Shown one piece after another: positions 25,911 through 36,123 of a DNA stretch of 64,000 nt; positions within the stretch are counted from its first letter, which is position 1; every line of letters begins with the position of its first letter. A program made the translations under genes and the position numbers. The stretch is from Massilia sp. Bi118 (GTDB lineage: Bacteria > Pseudomonadota > Gammaproteobacteria > Burkholderiales > Burkholderiaceae_D): assembly GCF_918697865.1 (NCBI RefSeq), contig NZ_CAKKMV010000013.1, forward strand, positions 1-64,000, in the 5' to 3' direction. The notes beneath the pieces are model-generated. The model was not told the DNA's origin. It saw only the letters and a program-made list of their open reading frames with translations, and did no database searches.

Positions 25911-26677
25911 GGTGCGGCGGCTTTCGATGTGGATGTGGTTTCGACGATGGCCTCGTTGCCCCAGCTGGTATCGCCGATCGGGACTTCGACCTTGTGTCCC
26001 TTGACGCGCAGCGGCGTGCTGCGCTCGCCTTCCCGCAGGACCGCGGCGGCCGGCAGGTCGTTCATGGCGACGTCCCAGGCCCTGTCCGCGTCTTTCATGA
26101 AGGCGCACCAGTCGCTGCCCAGCATGACGGTATTCCCGAGCAGGACGATGTGCAGCGGCGCTTCCTTCTTGGCGATGGCGACGAAGACCTGGCATTCGAG
26201 GCGGATGTCGCCCAGGCGGCGCTGGTTGGCGGGAAGGCCGGGCGAGCGCACGTAGGGCCAGACCCGCACGTCGCTGCGCTTTTTGCTGAGGCGCAGTTCG
26301 GCGTCGGCGTCCAGCGCCGGCTGGCTGCGCGGCACCTGGAAGCGGCCGGCCTCGTCGAGCGCCAGGCGCAGCGCGTAACCCTCGTCGCCGGCCAGCACGG
26401 CGCCCAGCGGTTCGCCGTCCGCCGCGCCATTCAGCAGGGCAGCGTCGAGCAGCTTGCCATTGCGGGTGCGGGCCTGGAACAGCAGCTGCGGCACGCCGGG
26501 CGCCAGCGCGTGCCGGCTTTCGAAGATGTCCAGGCCGGCGGCGATGGCGCGGTAGCTGTGCGTCTCCGGGTTTTTGATGCCCTTGACCTGGACCGTGCCG
26601 GCGTCGCTGTCCCGGGCCGCGGCGCCGCCGCCCAGGGACAGCAGCGCCAGCAGCAGGGCTGCGTGCAGGCTGCGCAC
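25907..26677 (-). CDS. Exported protein of unknown function, first of three tandem paralogs
   Basis: The 256-residue product starts at a GTG immediately after the permease stop and has a signal peptide (RSLHAALLLALLSLGGGAAA). Family blocks: IKNPETHSYRAIAAGLDIFE, YVRSPGLPANQRRLGDIRLE, CQVFVAIAKKEAPLHIVLLG, MLGSDWCAF, and VPIGDTSWGNEAIVET. Relative to its sisters it has a longer insertion after the first block (LLDAALLNGAADGEPLG). Co-transcription with an ABC transporter and a GntR regulator suggests an envelope-stress or export-linked role, but nothing in the sequence names a function. Confidence 0.75.
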   Translation of the reverse strand: MRSLHAALLLALLSLGGGAAARDSDAGTVQVKGIKNPETHSYRAIAAGLDIFESRHALAPGVPQLLFQARTRNGKLLDAALLNGAADGEPLGAVLAGDEGYALRLALDEAGRFQVPRSQPALDADAELRLSKKRSDVRVWPYVRSPGLPANQRRLGDIRLECQVFVAIAKKEAPLHIVLLGNTVMLGSDWCAFMKDADRAWDVAMNDLPAAAVLREGERSTPLRVKGHKVEVPIGDTSWGNEAIVETTSTSKAAAP

Positions 26678-27670
26678 TCAGCCCTCGTCGCGATAGCGGC
26701 GCAGGCGGATCGCACCGAAGATCATGGCGCCGCCGATCAGGGCGCCGATCCAGGCGCGGGCAGTGGCCAGGGTCATCCACGAGGCCGTGAACAGGGCCTG
26801 GGTGTCGACGCCGCCGCCGGCGCGGTGGACTTCGGCCGGCACGCCGCCGCTGAAGCCGAACCAGATGCCCGGCAGCAGGCCGCCAATGCCGCGCGCCACC
26901 ACTTCGCTGGCGAACCACTCCACGTCCAGCGCATCCTGCTGGAAGCCGCCCAGGGCCATGCTGATCCACTTGGCCAGCAGCAGGACCATCAGCGGCACGC
27001 CGACTGCCCACAGGAAGGGCTTGGTCTTGGCCCAGCTCGACACCAGCATCAGCCAGCCGATGGTCGGCAGCGCCCACACCATATAGACGGGCAGCATGCC
27101 GAGCAGGCGCACCGGCTGCAGGTAGAGGTCGGGCTGCGACAGCAGCATGCCGAACAGGTTGATGCCGGCGGAGGCCATCACGGCGGCGCCGATCAGCAGC
27201 AGGGCCAGCGAGGCCACGATGGCGAAACCCATCGTGATCAGCGGCGCCACGCACAGGGCGGTGACGACCTTCGACAGCACGGTGGTGCCGTCCGAGACCG
27301 GCAGCGATTTCCAGAACAGGATGCTGCGGTCGCGGCGCTCGTCGTACAGCGCGCCCAGGCAGTAGAAGAACAGGGTGGCCGTCATCAGGATGAACAGCGG
27401 GATACCGGCGGCCAGATACATGCCGCTGGCGATGCCGGCTATTTCCGAACGCGCTTCCATCGGGAACGCGGCGGCCATGGCGCCCTGGCTGACGACGTGG
27501 CCGTTGATCATTACGCGGGTGGGGGCGCCGTGCACGAGTACCGCATACACCAGCGAACCGCCGACGAACAGCACCAGCGCCGCCGCCACGATCAGCTGAG
27601 CCCAGAACATCGATCCCTTGTGCTCCCAGAATTCGCGGCGGAGCAGCCATTTCATGGTCATGGAGTTCAT
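26678..27670 (-). CDS. ABC transporter permease (ABC-2 type)
   Basis: Integral membrane subunit of an exporter-type ABC system. The 330-residue protein starts MKWLLRREFWEHKGSMFWAQ and has about six membrane segments, e.g. LIVAAALVLFVGGSLVYAVL, PLFILMTATLFFYCLGALY, VVTALCVAPLITMGFAIVAS and MVWALPTIGWLMLVSSW. It overlaps the ATPase gene (ATGA) and abuts the first exported paralog. The pairing with a YtrB-like ATPase and a YtrA-like regulator resembles the Gram-positive ytr system. Substrate unknown. An ATG at 27661 or 27655 could also be used; all lie within three codons. Confidence 0.88.
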   Translation of the reverse strand: MNSMTMKWLLRREFWEHKGSMFWAQLIVAAALVLFVGGSLVYAVLVHGAPTRVMINGHVVSQGAMAAAFPMEARSEIAGIASGMYLAAGIPLFILMTATLFFYCLGALYDERRDRSILFWKSLPVSDGTTVLSKVVTALCVAPLITMGFAIVASLALLLIGAAVMASAGINLFGMLLSQPDLYLQPVRLLGMLPVYMVWALPTIGWLMLVSSWAKTKPFLWAVGVPLMVLLLAKWISMALGGFQQDALDVEWFASEVVARGIGGLLPGIWFGFSGGVPAEVHRAGGGVDTQALFTASWMTLATARAWIGALIGGAMIFGAIRLRRYRDEG

Positions 27671-28539
27671 GCGTAGCTTCCTTTCATGGTCGCGACGAAC
27701 AGGTCGGCGACGCTGGGATTGCGGGTTTCACCGAGCGCGGCGAGCTGCTGGCGCGAGGCGCTGCCCGGCGCGGCCGAATCGAACAGCATCACGGCCTTGC
27801 CGAACACGGTGCGGCGGTCGATCGGCGAGAGCGCGTTGGCGGCGCTGATCTTGTCGTGCGAGACCATCACTTCCACATAGCGCTCGCCGATTTCCTCCAT
27901 CGAGGCAGCCAGCACGATCCTGCCTTCGCGGATGAACATCAGGTCGGTCAGGATGTGCTCCACTTCCTCGACCTGGTGGGTGGTGATGACGATGGTCTTG
28001 TGCTCGTCAAAATAGTCTTCCAGCAGGTTCTGATAGAACTGCTTGCGGTAGAGGATGTCGAGCCCCAGGGTCGGCTCGTCCAGCACCAGCAGCTTGGCGT
28101 CGATGGCCATCACCAGCGCCAGGTGCAGCTGGACGATCATGCCCTTCGACATTTCCTTGACCTTCATGTTCGGCTTCAGCTTGGTATTCGCGATGTAGCG
28201 CTCGGCCTTCTCGCGATTGAAGCGCGGGTGCACGCCCTGCACGAAGTCGATCGCGTCCTTTACCTTCATCCAGCGCGGCAGGATGGCGACGTCGGCGATG
28301 AAGCAGACGTCCTGCATCAGGTCGTCGCGCTGGGTGCGCGGGTCGAAGCCCAGCACTTTCAGCTGGCCGTCGAAGGGGATCAGGCCGAGGGCGGCCTTCA
28401 GGGTGGTGGTCTTGCCCGAGCCGTTCGGGCCGATCAGGCCGACGATGCGGCCGGCCGGCACTTCGAAGTCGATGCCGTCGACGGCGACGCGCTTGCCGTA
28501 GCGCTTGGACAGGCCTTTGGCCGAAAGGACGGTGCTCAT
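27667..28539 (-). CDS. ABC transporter ATP-binding protein (YtrB-like)
   Basis: Nucleotide-binding subunit for the adjacent permease, 290 residues. Walker A GPNGSGKTT near residue 40, Walker B LLVLDEPTLGLD, H-loop VITTHQ. The signature region reads EMSKGMIVQ rather than the canonical LSGGQ, a variation I associate with the YtrB-type branch. The C-terminal ~70 residues form an accessory domain. The ATG at 28539 overlaps the regulator stop (ATGA); the open frame continues 27 codons upstream but without homology. Regulator, ATPase, permease and three exported proteins overlap or abut, giving one operon. Confidence 0.9.
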   Translation of the reverse strand: MSTVLSAKGLSKRYGKRVAVDGIDFEVPAGRIVGLIGPNGSGKTTTLKAALGLIPFDGQLKVLGFDPRTQRDDLMQDVCFIADVAILPRWMKVKDAIDFVQGVHPRFNREKAERYIANTKLKPNMKVKEMSKGMIVQLHLALVMAIDAKLLVLDEPTLGLDILYRKQFYQNLLEDYFDEHKTIVITTHQVEEVEHILTDLMFIREGRIVLAASMEEIGERYVEVMVSHDKISAANALSPIDRRTVFGKAVMLFDSAAPGSASRQQLAALGETRNPSVADLFVATMKGSYA

Positions 28540-28901
28540 GCCTGGCCTCCGTGTTCGCTGGCCAGCAACTGGTCCACGTTCAGACCCAGCAGACGGATGC
28601 GTTCCAGCATCGCCGGCCATTCTTCGCGCAGGAAGCGCTCCCTTTCGCTTGCCAGCAGTTTTTCGCTGGCGCCTTCAGTGACGTACATGCCGATCCCCCT
28701 TCGTTTTTCTACTAATTGTTCGTCGACCAGTTCCTGGTAAGCCTTCGAGACCGTGATCGGATTCAGCTGGTACTCGGCCGCGATCTGGCGTACCGAGGGC
28801 AGCGCATCGCCGGCCTTCAGGGCGCCGTCGAGCATCATGCCGATCACTCTGTCCTTCAATTGCCGATAAATCGGCGCGTTGTCGTTCCAGCCGATACTCA
28901 T
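28536..28901 (-). CDS. GntR-family transcriptional regulator (YtrA subfamily)
   Basis: Short GntR regulator of 121 residues: a winged helix-turn-helix (IYRQLKDRVIGMMLDGALKA, LPSVRQIAAEYQLNPITVSK, LVDEQLVEKRRGIGMYV) followed by only ~45 helical residues, the hallmark of the YtrA branch, which usually sits with ABC transporters. The ATG at 28901 follows AGAGGAG; the frame is open 51 codons upstream but covers the promoter. It heads the ABC operon and three repeats of ACTTCA lie over and after its promoter, so it probably represses its own operon. Inducer unknown. Confidence 0.92.
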   Translation of the reverse strand: MSIGWNDNAPIYRQLKDRVIGMMLDGALKAGDALPSVRQIAAEYQLNPITVSKAYQELVDEQLVEKRRGIGMYVTEGASEKLLASERERFLREEWPAMLERIRLLGLNVDQLLASEHGGQA

Positions 28902-28965
28902 TGCCGGCTCCTCTGCGTTGCGGTGCGGCCCGTTTGAATCATGCCTGCCTCCTCGTTGATGGGGC

Positions 28966-29030
28966 ACTACTTCAGCGTAGTATTGAAGTGGTGTTGTAGT
29001 GAAGTATAACACCAGTTCGGAGGCAGTCAA
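28966..29030 (-). promoter_or_regulatory. Promoter and likely autoregulatory operator of the GntR-ABC operon
   Basis: On the minus strand TTGACT (-35, 29025-29030) and TATACT (-10, 29003-29008) lie 16 bp apart. ACTTCA occurs twice in direct orientation 16 bp apart (29000-29005, overlapping the -10, and 28984-28989) and once inverted (28969-28974). Overlap with the -10 suggests repression by the operon's own GntR protein. Confidence 0.7.
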
Positions 29031-29149
29031 CAGATTTTGAACGTATGTATTCAAAGTCGAGAATGCGGCATCAGCTCAGCAATTCTGGAAGGCACAGTGT
29101 AAAGATACTGTTGCCCGTCATGCAAGCTGGGAATTTTGTCAGGGTTGTC

Positions 29150-29914
29150 TTAGAGCGGCTGGCCGTCGAGGCCGTGGCGGGCGATGGCGCCGTCTTCGGT
29201 AATGGCGATCCAGCCGCCGCGCACCGGCTCGGCATCCAGTTCCCAGTCGGGCAGCACGTAGCGGCGGCGTCCGGTGGCCTGGTCGAGATGCAGGGCAGGG
29301 CGGTGGGTGTGGCCGTGGATGATGGTGGGGGCCTGCGTGGCCTCGTGCAGGGCGGCCACCGCGGCGGGCGTCACGTCCATGATTTCATAGGACTTTTCGC
29401 CATGCGCCTGGCGGCTGCCTTCGCGCAGGCCGGCGATGATGGCCTTGCGCTGGGCCAGCGGCATGGCCAGGAAATGCTGCTGCCAGGCCGGGTCGCGCAC
29501 CTGGGCGCGGAAGGCCATGTATTTGAGATCGTCGGTGCACTGGGCGTCGCCATGCACCAGGGCGATCTGCTGGCCGCCGATGGTCGTTACAAAAGGATCG
29601 GGCAGCAGGCGCAGGCCGGCGGCATCGGCAAAGGCCTGGCCGACCAGGAAGTCGCGGTTGCCGGCCATCCAGTACACGGCGACGCCCTTATCGGACAGCG
29701 TGCGCAGGGCGTCGACGATGCGCTGGTGGAAGGGCATGGCGAGGTCGTCGTCGCCGGCCCAGTATTCGAAAATGTCGCCGAGCAGGTAGAGCGCCTCGGC
29801 TGTCGACGCGCGTTCGGCCAGGAAGGCGAAGAAAGCCTCGGCCGTGCGCGGATGCGATTCCTGCAGGTGCAGGTCGGAAATGAAGAGCGCAAGCGTGCGC
29901 GCGGAACTGTTCAT
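29150..29914 (-). CDS. lpxH: UDP-2,3-diacylglucosamine diphosphatase LpxH
   Basis: Peripheral membrane enzyme that removes UMP from UDP-2,3-diacylglucosamine to give lipid X in lipid A synthesis. The 254-residue protein has the calcineurin-type metallophosphoesterase motifs: FISDLHL (Asp-x-His), LLGDIFEYW (GD), GNRDFLVG (GNxD), and a later IIHGHTHRPALH (GHxH). Length and the LHL/DIFEYW pattern are typical of LpxH rather than LpxI. It lies about 50 bases downstream of ppiB on the same strand, a common betaproteobacterial ppiA-ppiB-lpxH order. Confidence 0.94.
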   Translation of the reverse strand: MNSSARTLALFISDLHLQESHPRTAEAFFAFLAERASTAEALYLLGDIFEYWAGDDDLAMPFHQRIVDALRTLSDKGVAVYWMAGNRDFLVGQAFADAAGLRLLPDPFVTTIGGQQIALVHGDAQCTDDLKYMAFRAQVRDPAWQQHFLAMPLAQRKAIIAGLREGSRQAHGEKSYEIMDVTPAAVAALHEATQAPTIIHGHTHRPALHLDQATGRRRYVLPDWELDAEPVRGGWIAITEDGAIARHGLDGQPL

Positions 29915-29963
29915 CGGTTTAACGGTGGACGGGTCCCACGCGCCTTGCTTGAGTACGACTTAA

Positions 29964-30455
29964 TTAGACGATTTCGGCTTTCTCGATGATCACGGCCTCG
30001 GTCGGCACGTCCGAGTGCATGCCCGAGCGGCCGGTCTTGACGGTGTTGATCTGGTCGACCACGTCCTGGCCTTCAACGACCTTGCCGAACACGGCATAGC
30101 CCCAGCCATCCTGGCCCGGGTAGTTCAGGAAGTCGTTGTTCTTGGTGTTGATGAAGAACTGGGCCGATGCCGAGTGCGGGGCCATGGTGCGGGCCATCGC
30201 GATGGTGTACTTGTCGTTCTTCAGGCCGTTCTTGGCTTCGTTCTCGACGGTCTTCTCGGTCGGCTTCTGCGACATGTTCGGCTCGAAACCGCCGCCCTGG
30301 ATCATGAAGTCCTTGATCACGCGGTGGAAGATCGTATTGCTGAAGTGACCCGAGTTGACGTATTCCACGAAGTTGGCAACGGTCTTCGGCGCTTTGGCGT
30401 CGTCGAGTTCGATCTTGATGTTGCCCTTGTTGGTGGTCAAGAGTACGGTGGTCAT
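29964..30455 (-). CDS. ppiB: Peptidyl-prolyl cis-trans isomerase, cytoplasmic cyclophilin
   Basis: Cyclophilin-fold prolyl isomerase of 163 residues without a signal peptide. Active-site blocks are intact: [18 protein letters not shown] (Arg, Phe, Gln), [19 protein letters not shown] and [15 protein letters not shown]. It follows the exported paralog ppiA by 38 bases on the same strand. The two share the same fold and about half their residues by eye, differing in the signal peptide and in an insert after the first active-site block. Confidence 0.94.
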   Translation of the reverse strand: MTTVLLTTNKGNIKIELDDAKAPKTVANFVEYVNSGHFSNTIFHRVIKDFMIQGGGFEPNMSQKPTEKTVENEAKNGLKNDKYTIAMARTMAPHSASAQFFINTKNNDFLNYPGQDGWGYAVFGKVVEGQDVVDQINTVKTGRSGMHSDVPTEAVIIEKAEIV

Positions 30456-30493
30456 GGTTTTGTCCTGTCGCTTATTGTTAAGAGTTCGGTATT

Positions 30494-31099
30494 TTACTTC
30501 GCTTTGACGATGGTCGCGGACTGGATCACGACAGGCGTCACCGGCACGTTCTGCATGCCCTTGACGTCGTCCACCAGCACGCCCTTGATCTTGTCGACGA
30601 CTTCCTTGCCTTTCACGACCTTGCCGAACACGGTGTAGCCGGCATCCATGCGGTTGATGGCGTCCAGGCCGAAATTGTCGACCACGTTGATGAAGAACTG
30701 CGAAGTGGCCGAATCGGGGTTGTCTTCGCGCGCCATCGCGACGGTATACGCGGCGTTGGACAAGCCGTTGTTCCCTTCGTTCTTGATCGGCGGCCGGGTC
30801 TTGCGGCCTTTCAACTGCGCGTCCATGCCGCCACCCTGGATCATGAAGCCGTCGATCACGCGGTGGAAGACCGTGCCTTTATAAAAGCCCGATTTCACAT
30901 ACTGCAGGAAGTTGGCGACGCTGATGGGCGCTTTTTCCTGGTCCAGTTCGAGCACAATCTCGCCCATCGAGGTTTTCAGCGAGACCTGCGGGTCGGCTGC
31001 CCAAGCCGCCGTGCTCAGGAGCAAGGCGCCGGCGGCGGCTGCCGCAGTGGTCAATGCACGGGTCAGCAGGCGGGTGGGGGACGGTTTCATGGTGTGCAT
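30494..31099 (-). CDS. ppiA: Peptidyl-prolyl cis-trans isomerase, periplasmic cyclophilin
   Basis: Periplasmic cyclophilin for folding of exported proteins. Signal peptide ([20 protein letters not shown]) is followed by the cyclophilin domain: [53 protein letters not shown]. 201 residues. The ATG at 31099 has AGAGAGGAAGCCACG upstream; a second in-frame ATG at 31090 is also possible. It is divergent from cysS across a ~250-base gap, and is the first gene of the ppiA-ppiB-lpxH run. Confidence 0.93.
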   Translation of the reverse strand: MHTMKPSPTRLLTRALTTAAAAAGALLLSTAAWAADPQVSLKTSMGEIVLELDQEKAPISVANFLQYVKSGFYKGTVFHRVIDGFMIQGGGMDAQLKGRKTRPPIKNEGNNGLSNAAYTVAMAREDNPDSATSQFFINVVDNFGLDAINRMDAGYTVFGKVVKGKEVVDKIKGVLVDDVKGMQNVPVTPVVIQSATIVKAK

Positions 31100-31347
31100 C
31101 GTGGCTTCCTCTCTGTGGGCAAACGCAAAGTGATGTCAAGACTTTTGCAGAAAAATAAACCTGTGGCATATGCGGCCAGTCAGGATTTTATCAATGCTAT
31201 ACTTTGCGACGGACTGTTGATTTTATCAAAGTTACATGTTTGGTATTCTACATAGTCCTGACGGTCGCGACGGGTGCCACACCCCGGCACGCTGCCTTGC
31301 AGCGCTGCGTCCGAGCGTCAAGCTCCAACCATCCAGAACACCATCCG

Positions 31348-32741
<1,394 letters not shown>

Positions 32742-32745
<4 letters not shown>

Positions 32746-33392
32746 CGAAGGAACCCATGGGCGCGGCCCCGGCATTGCCTGACCTCCCCCCGTACTGGGC
32801 GGAGGCCAAGGCCGAGCTCATGCGGCGGGACCGCATCATGAACAAGCTGATCCCGCAATTCGGGGACATGCACCTGCGCGGCCATCCGGACCCGTTCACG
32901 ACCCTGGCCCGTTCCATCGTCGGCCAGCAGGTCACGGTCAAGGCGGCAGAGGGCGCCTGGAGCAAGCTGCGCGAACTGTGCCCGAAGATGCTGCCATCCC
33001 AGGTGATCAAGGCCGGCGCGGAAGAGCTGGCCGCCTGCGGTCTCTCGAAACGCAAGACCGAATACATCCTCGACCTGGCCGACCACTTCAAGGCAAAGCG
33101 CGTCCATGCCGACCTCTGGTCGGAAATGGACGACGAGGCCGTGATCGCCGAGCTGGTCCGGATCCGCGGCATCACGCGCTGGACAGCAGAGATGTTTTTG
33201 ATATTTAATCTACTCAGGCCGAACGTGCTGCCGCTCGACGACGCCGGCCTGATCCAGGGCATCAGCCAGAACTATTTCTCGGGCGAACCCGTCTCGCGCA
33301 GCGATGCGCGCGAGGTCGCCGCCAACTGGGAACCCTGGCGGACGGTTGCCACATGGTATTTATGGCGTAGTTTGGACCCGATTTCCGGTTAA
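32742..33392 (+). CDS. DNA-3-methyladenine glycosylase II, AlkA-like HhH-GPD protein
   Basis: Removes alkylated bases from DNA. The 216-residue protein is a helix-hairpin-helix/GPD glycosylase: [18 protein letters not shown], then [17 protein letters not shown], the hairpin [20 protein letters not shown] and the catalytic Asp region [14 protein letters not shown]. No iron-sulfur cysteine cluster follows, which fits AlkA-type rather than Nth/MutY. It lacks the N-terminal domain of E. coli AlkA, like many short bacterial homologs. It starts at a GTG overlapping the cysS stop (GTGA), so the two are co-translated. Confidence 0.9.
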
Positions 33393-33410
33393 AATGCGCC
33401 TTTGTGGAAG

Positions 33411-33526
33411 GGGCCTTCCCAAACCTACTGCGCGTTGCATTTTCGATCTGCGATGCTCGCTGTACGCCTGTACAGCTGCGCTTCTCGATCGAAACTGCGG
33501 CCGCTCGCTACGGTTTGGTAAGGCCC
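33411..33526. repeat. 116-bp imperfect palindrome before accA
   Basis: The two halves are inverted copies: the outer 15 bases (GGGCCTTCCCAAACC and, inverted, GGGCCTTACCAAACC) differ at one position; further blocks such as TTTCGATC and the central GCTGTAC-GCCT-GTACAGC also pair. The whole could fold into one long hairpin on either strand. It follows the AlkA-like stop by 18 bases and ends 49 bases before accA. No reading frame or T-run is present, so it is not a standard terminator. Confidence 0.78.
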
Positions 33527-33574
33527 TTTATGGCCGCGTGATGAACAATCGCGGTAAGAATAATTGGAGTGATA

Positions 33575-34552
33575 ATGAGTAAAACAACTTTCCTCAGTTT
33601 TGAGCAGCCGATCGCCGAGCTCGATTCGAAAATTGAAGAGCTTCGCTTCGTGCAGGACGATTCGGCAGTCGACATCTCGGAAGAGATCGACCGCCTGGCC
33701 AAGAAGAGCCAGGAACTGACGAAAGACATCTATGCCAAGCTGACCCCCTGGCAGGTTTCCCAGATCGCGCGCCACCCGCAGCGTCCGTACACGATGGACT
33801 ACGTGAACGCGATCTTCACCGACTTCCACGAACTGCACGGCGACCGCACCTTCGCCGACGACCAGTCCATCATCGGCGGCCTGGCCCGTTTCAACGGCCA
33901 GTCCTGCATGGTGATCGGCCACCAGAAGGGCCGCGACACCAAGGAACGCGCGATGCGCAACTTCGGCATGCCCAAGCCCGAAGGCTATCGCAAGGCCATG
34001 CGCCTGATGAAGCTGGCCGAGAAGTTCAACCTGCCGATCTTCACCTTTGTGGATACGCCGGGCGCCTTCCCGGGCATCGACGCCGAAGAGCGCGGCCAGT
34101 CCGAAGCGATCGGCCATAACCTGTACGTCATGGCCGAGCTGAAAGTGCCGCTGATCGCCACCATCATCGGCGAAGGCGGTTCGGGCGGCGCGCTGGCGAT
34201 CGCCGTCGGCGACGCCGTGCTGATGCTGCAGTACGCGACCTACTCGGTGATCTCGCCGGAAGGCTGCGCCTCGATCCTGTGGAAGACTTCGGAGCGCGCG
34301 GCCGAAGCCGCCGACGCCCTGGGCCTGACCGCCCACCGCCTGAAGGCCATCGGCCTGGTCGACAAGATCATCAGCGAGCCGTTGGGCGGCGCCCACCGCG
34401 ACCCGGCCGCCATGGCCCAGGGCCTGAAGCGCGCGCTGGCCGACACCCTGCGCCAGTTCCAGGGCATGAAAACCAAGGATCTGCTCGAAGCCCGTCACGC
34501 AAAGCTGATGGCCTACGGCAAATTCAAGGAAACCACCCCGCGCGACGAGTGA
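33575..34552 (+). CDS. accA: Acetyl-CoA carboxylase carboxyltransferase subunit alpha
   Basis: Carboxyltransferase alpha subunit for malonyl-CoA synthesis in fatty-acid biosynthesis. The 325-residue protein has the N-terminal helical region ([17 protein letters not shown]), the crotonase-fold core [63 protein letters not shown], and [14 protein letters not shown]. The ATG at 33575 follows TTGGAGTGATA. Its stop overlaps the GTG proposed for tilS. The upstream 180 bases contain the 116-bp palindrome, which may sit in the accA leader. Confidence 0.97.
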   Translation: MSKTTFLSFEQPIAELDSKIEELRFVQDDSAVDISEEIDRLAKKSQELTKDIYAKLTPWQVSQIARHPQRPYTMDYVNAIFTDFHELHGDRTFADDQSIIGGLARFNGQSCMVIGHQKGRDTKERAMRNFGMPKPEGYRKAMRLMKLAEKFNLPIFTFVDTPGAFPGIDAEERGQSEAIGHNLYVMAELKVPLIATIIGEGGSGGALAIAVGDAVLMLQYATYSVISPEGCASILWKTSERAAEAADALGLTAHRLKAIGLVDKIISEPLGGAHRDPAAMAQGLKRALADTLRQFQGMKTKDLLEARHAKLMAYGKFKETTPRDE

Positions 34553-35976
34553 GCCAAAGCAAGAACGGACCGGGCATGAGCGCCGGTCCGGCCGCCTCCG
34601 TGGCGGCAGGTTTCATGCAGGCTTTCTCGAGCCTGCGCACTGAATACGCCCCATCCCGTGTTGCGGTCGCCCTCAGCGGCGGCCTCGATTCCATGGTGCT
34701 ATTGCACCTGGCGCATGAGGCTGCCCAATCGGCCGGCCTGCCGCTGTTCGCCTTCCATGTTCATCACGGACTGAGCCCGAACGCCGATGCCTGGCGCGCG
34801 CATTGCGCCTCCAGCGCGGCCGCGCTCGGCGTCGCGTTCGACCATCGCGATGTGACGGTCGAGAAGGGCAGGAGCGGGGTCGAAGCGGCGGCGCGCAAGC
34901 AGCGCTATGCGGCGCTCGGCGAAATGTGCCGCGCGCACGGCGTCGATCTGCTGCTGACCGCCCACCACCTCGACGACCAGGCGGAGACCGTGCTGCTGCA
35001 GTTGCTGCGCGGCTCCGGCCCGGCCGGCCTGTCCGGCATGGACGCGGCCAACCGGGCGCCTTCGCTGCTCGGCGACGAGCAACTGGTGATGGCGCGGCCG
35101 CTGCTGGCCGTGGGGCGCGCCGGGCTGGAGGCCTATGCCGCAGAGCAGCAGATCGCCTGGGTCGAGGACGAATCGAACCTTGACCCGCGCTACGCCCGCA
35201 ACGCCCTGCGCCACCAGGTGATGTCGGTGCTGGCCCAGGCTTTCCCCGGCTTCCAGGCCCGCATCGCGCGCAGCAGCGCCCACGCTCAGTCCGCCCAGCG
35301 CCTGCTGGACGAGCTGGCCGAGCAGGACCTGGCGGTCTGCCAGGACGGCGATGGCATAGCCCTGCCGCGCCTGCGCCTGCTGAGCGAAGACCGCATCAAC
35401 AACCTGCTGCGCCACTGGTTCTCGAAGCAAAACCTGGGCATGCCCTCGACCGCCTGGCTGGAGCAGATGGTGGCCCAGCTCACCAGCGCCCGCGAGGATG
35501 CGCAGCCGCTGGTCGCCCACCCGGACGTCGACGTGCGCCGCTACCGCGAGCGCCTGCTGCTGGTGCCCAAGCAACGCGACCTGGCCGGCCTGCGCGACCC
35601 GGAAGACGAAGGCATCATCGTCAAGCATGCCCAGGCTTTCAAGTGGAACGGCGAAGCCAGCCTGCCTTTCCCGGACTACGGCGGCGTGCTGCATTTCGAT
35701 ATGTCAAACACCGGACTCGATGCCGCCTGGCTGCGCGCCCAGGCGCTGGAGATCGACTTCCGCAAGGGCGGCGAGCGCCTCAAGCTGGCGCCCAACCGGC
35801 CGACCCGCGGCCTGAAGCAGCTGTTCCAGGCCCAGGGCGTGCCGGTCTGGGAACGCGGCCGCCTGCCCATCGTCAACAGCGGCTTCGAGCTGCTGTTCGC
35901 AGCCGGGCTGGGGATGGACTGCCGCCATGTGGCCGAAGGGGAAGGGCGCATCGCCCTGCGCTGGGAGTCCGTGTAG
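34549..35976 (+). CDS. tilS: tRNA(Ile)-lysidine synthase
   Basis: Converts cytidine 34 of the CAU-anticodon tRNA-Ile to lysidine. The PP-loop ATP-binding motif [14 protein letters not shown] is intact, followed by [37 protein letters not shown], the [17 protein letters not shown] block, and a C-terminal TilS_C domain ([35 protein letters not shown]). I give the GTG overlapping the accA stop (475 residues); the in-frame ATG at 34576 is an alternative that would shorten it by 9 residues. Essential gene with normal length. Confidence 0.94.
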   Translation: MSQSKNGPGMSAGPAASVAAGFMQAFSSLRTEYAPSRVAVALSGGLDSMVLLHLAHEAAQSAGLPLFAFHVHHGLSPNADAWRAHCASSAAALGVAFDHRDVTVEKGRSGVEAAARKQRYAALGEMCRAHGVDLLLTAHHLDDQAETVLLQLLRGSGPAGLSGMDAANRAPSLLGDEQLVMARPLLAVGRAGLEAYAAEQQIAWVEDESNLDPRYARNALRHQVMSVLAQAFPGFQARIARSSAHAQSAQRLLDELAEQDLAVCQDGDGIALPRLRLLSEDRINNLLRHWFSKQNLGMPSTAWLEQMVAQLTSAREDAQPLVAHPDVDVRRYRERLLLVPKQRDLAGLRDPEDEGIIVKHAQAFKWNGEASLPFPDYGGVLHFDMSNTGLDAAWLRAQALEIDFRKGGERLKLAPNRPTRGLKQLFQAQGVPVWERGRLPIVNSGFELLFAAGLGMDCRHVAEGEGRIALRWESV

Positions 35977-36123
35977 AAGGGGACTGGAAAGAGTATTATG
36001 CTCTTTCTGCATTACCTTATTCCAATTAGGTATAGGTTTCGCAATACCACGTATTGTTATTCTGCAGCGCAGCATGTAGAGTTAAAGACCCCTTCTATTT
36101 TTACAAGCGGAAACCCCCAAGTC

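Noticed and set aside
31217..31249. TTGATT and TATTCT as a promoter for cysS
   Set aside because: The boxes are 21 bp apart, too far for a normal sigma-70 promoter, and no activator site is visible.
35987..36007. GAAAGAG/CTCTTTC hairpin after tilS as a terminator
   Set aside because: The stem is short and A/T-rich and lacks a following T-run; it may be incidental in the lysC leader.
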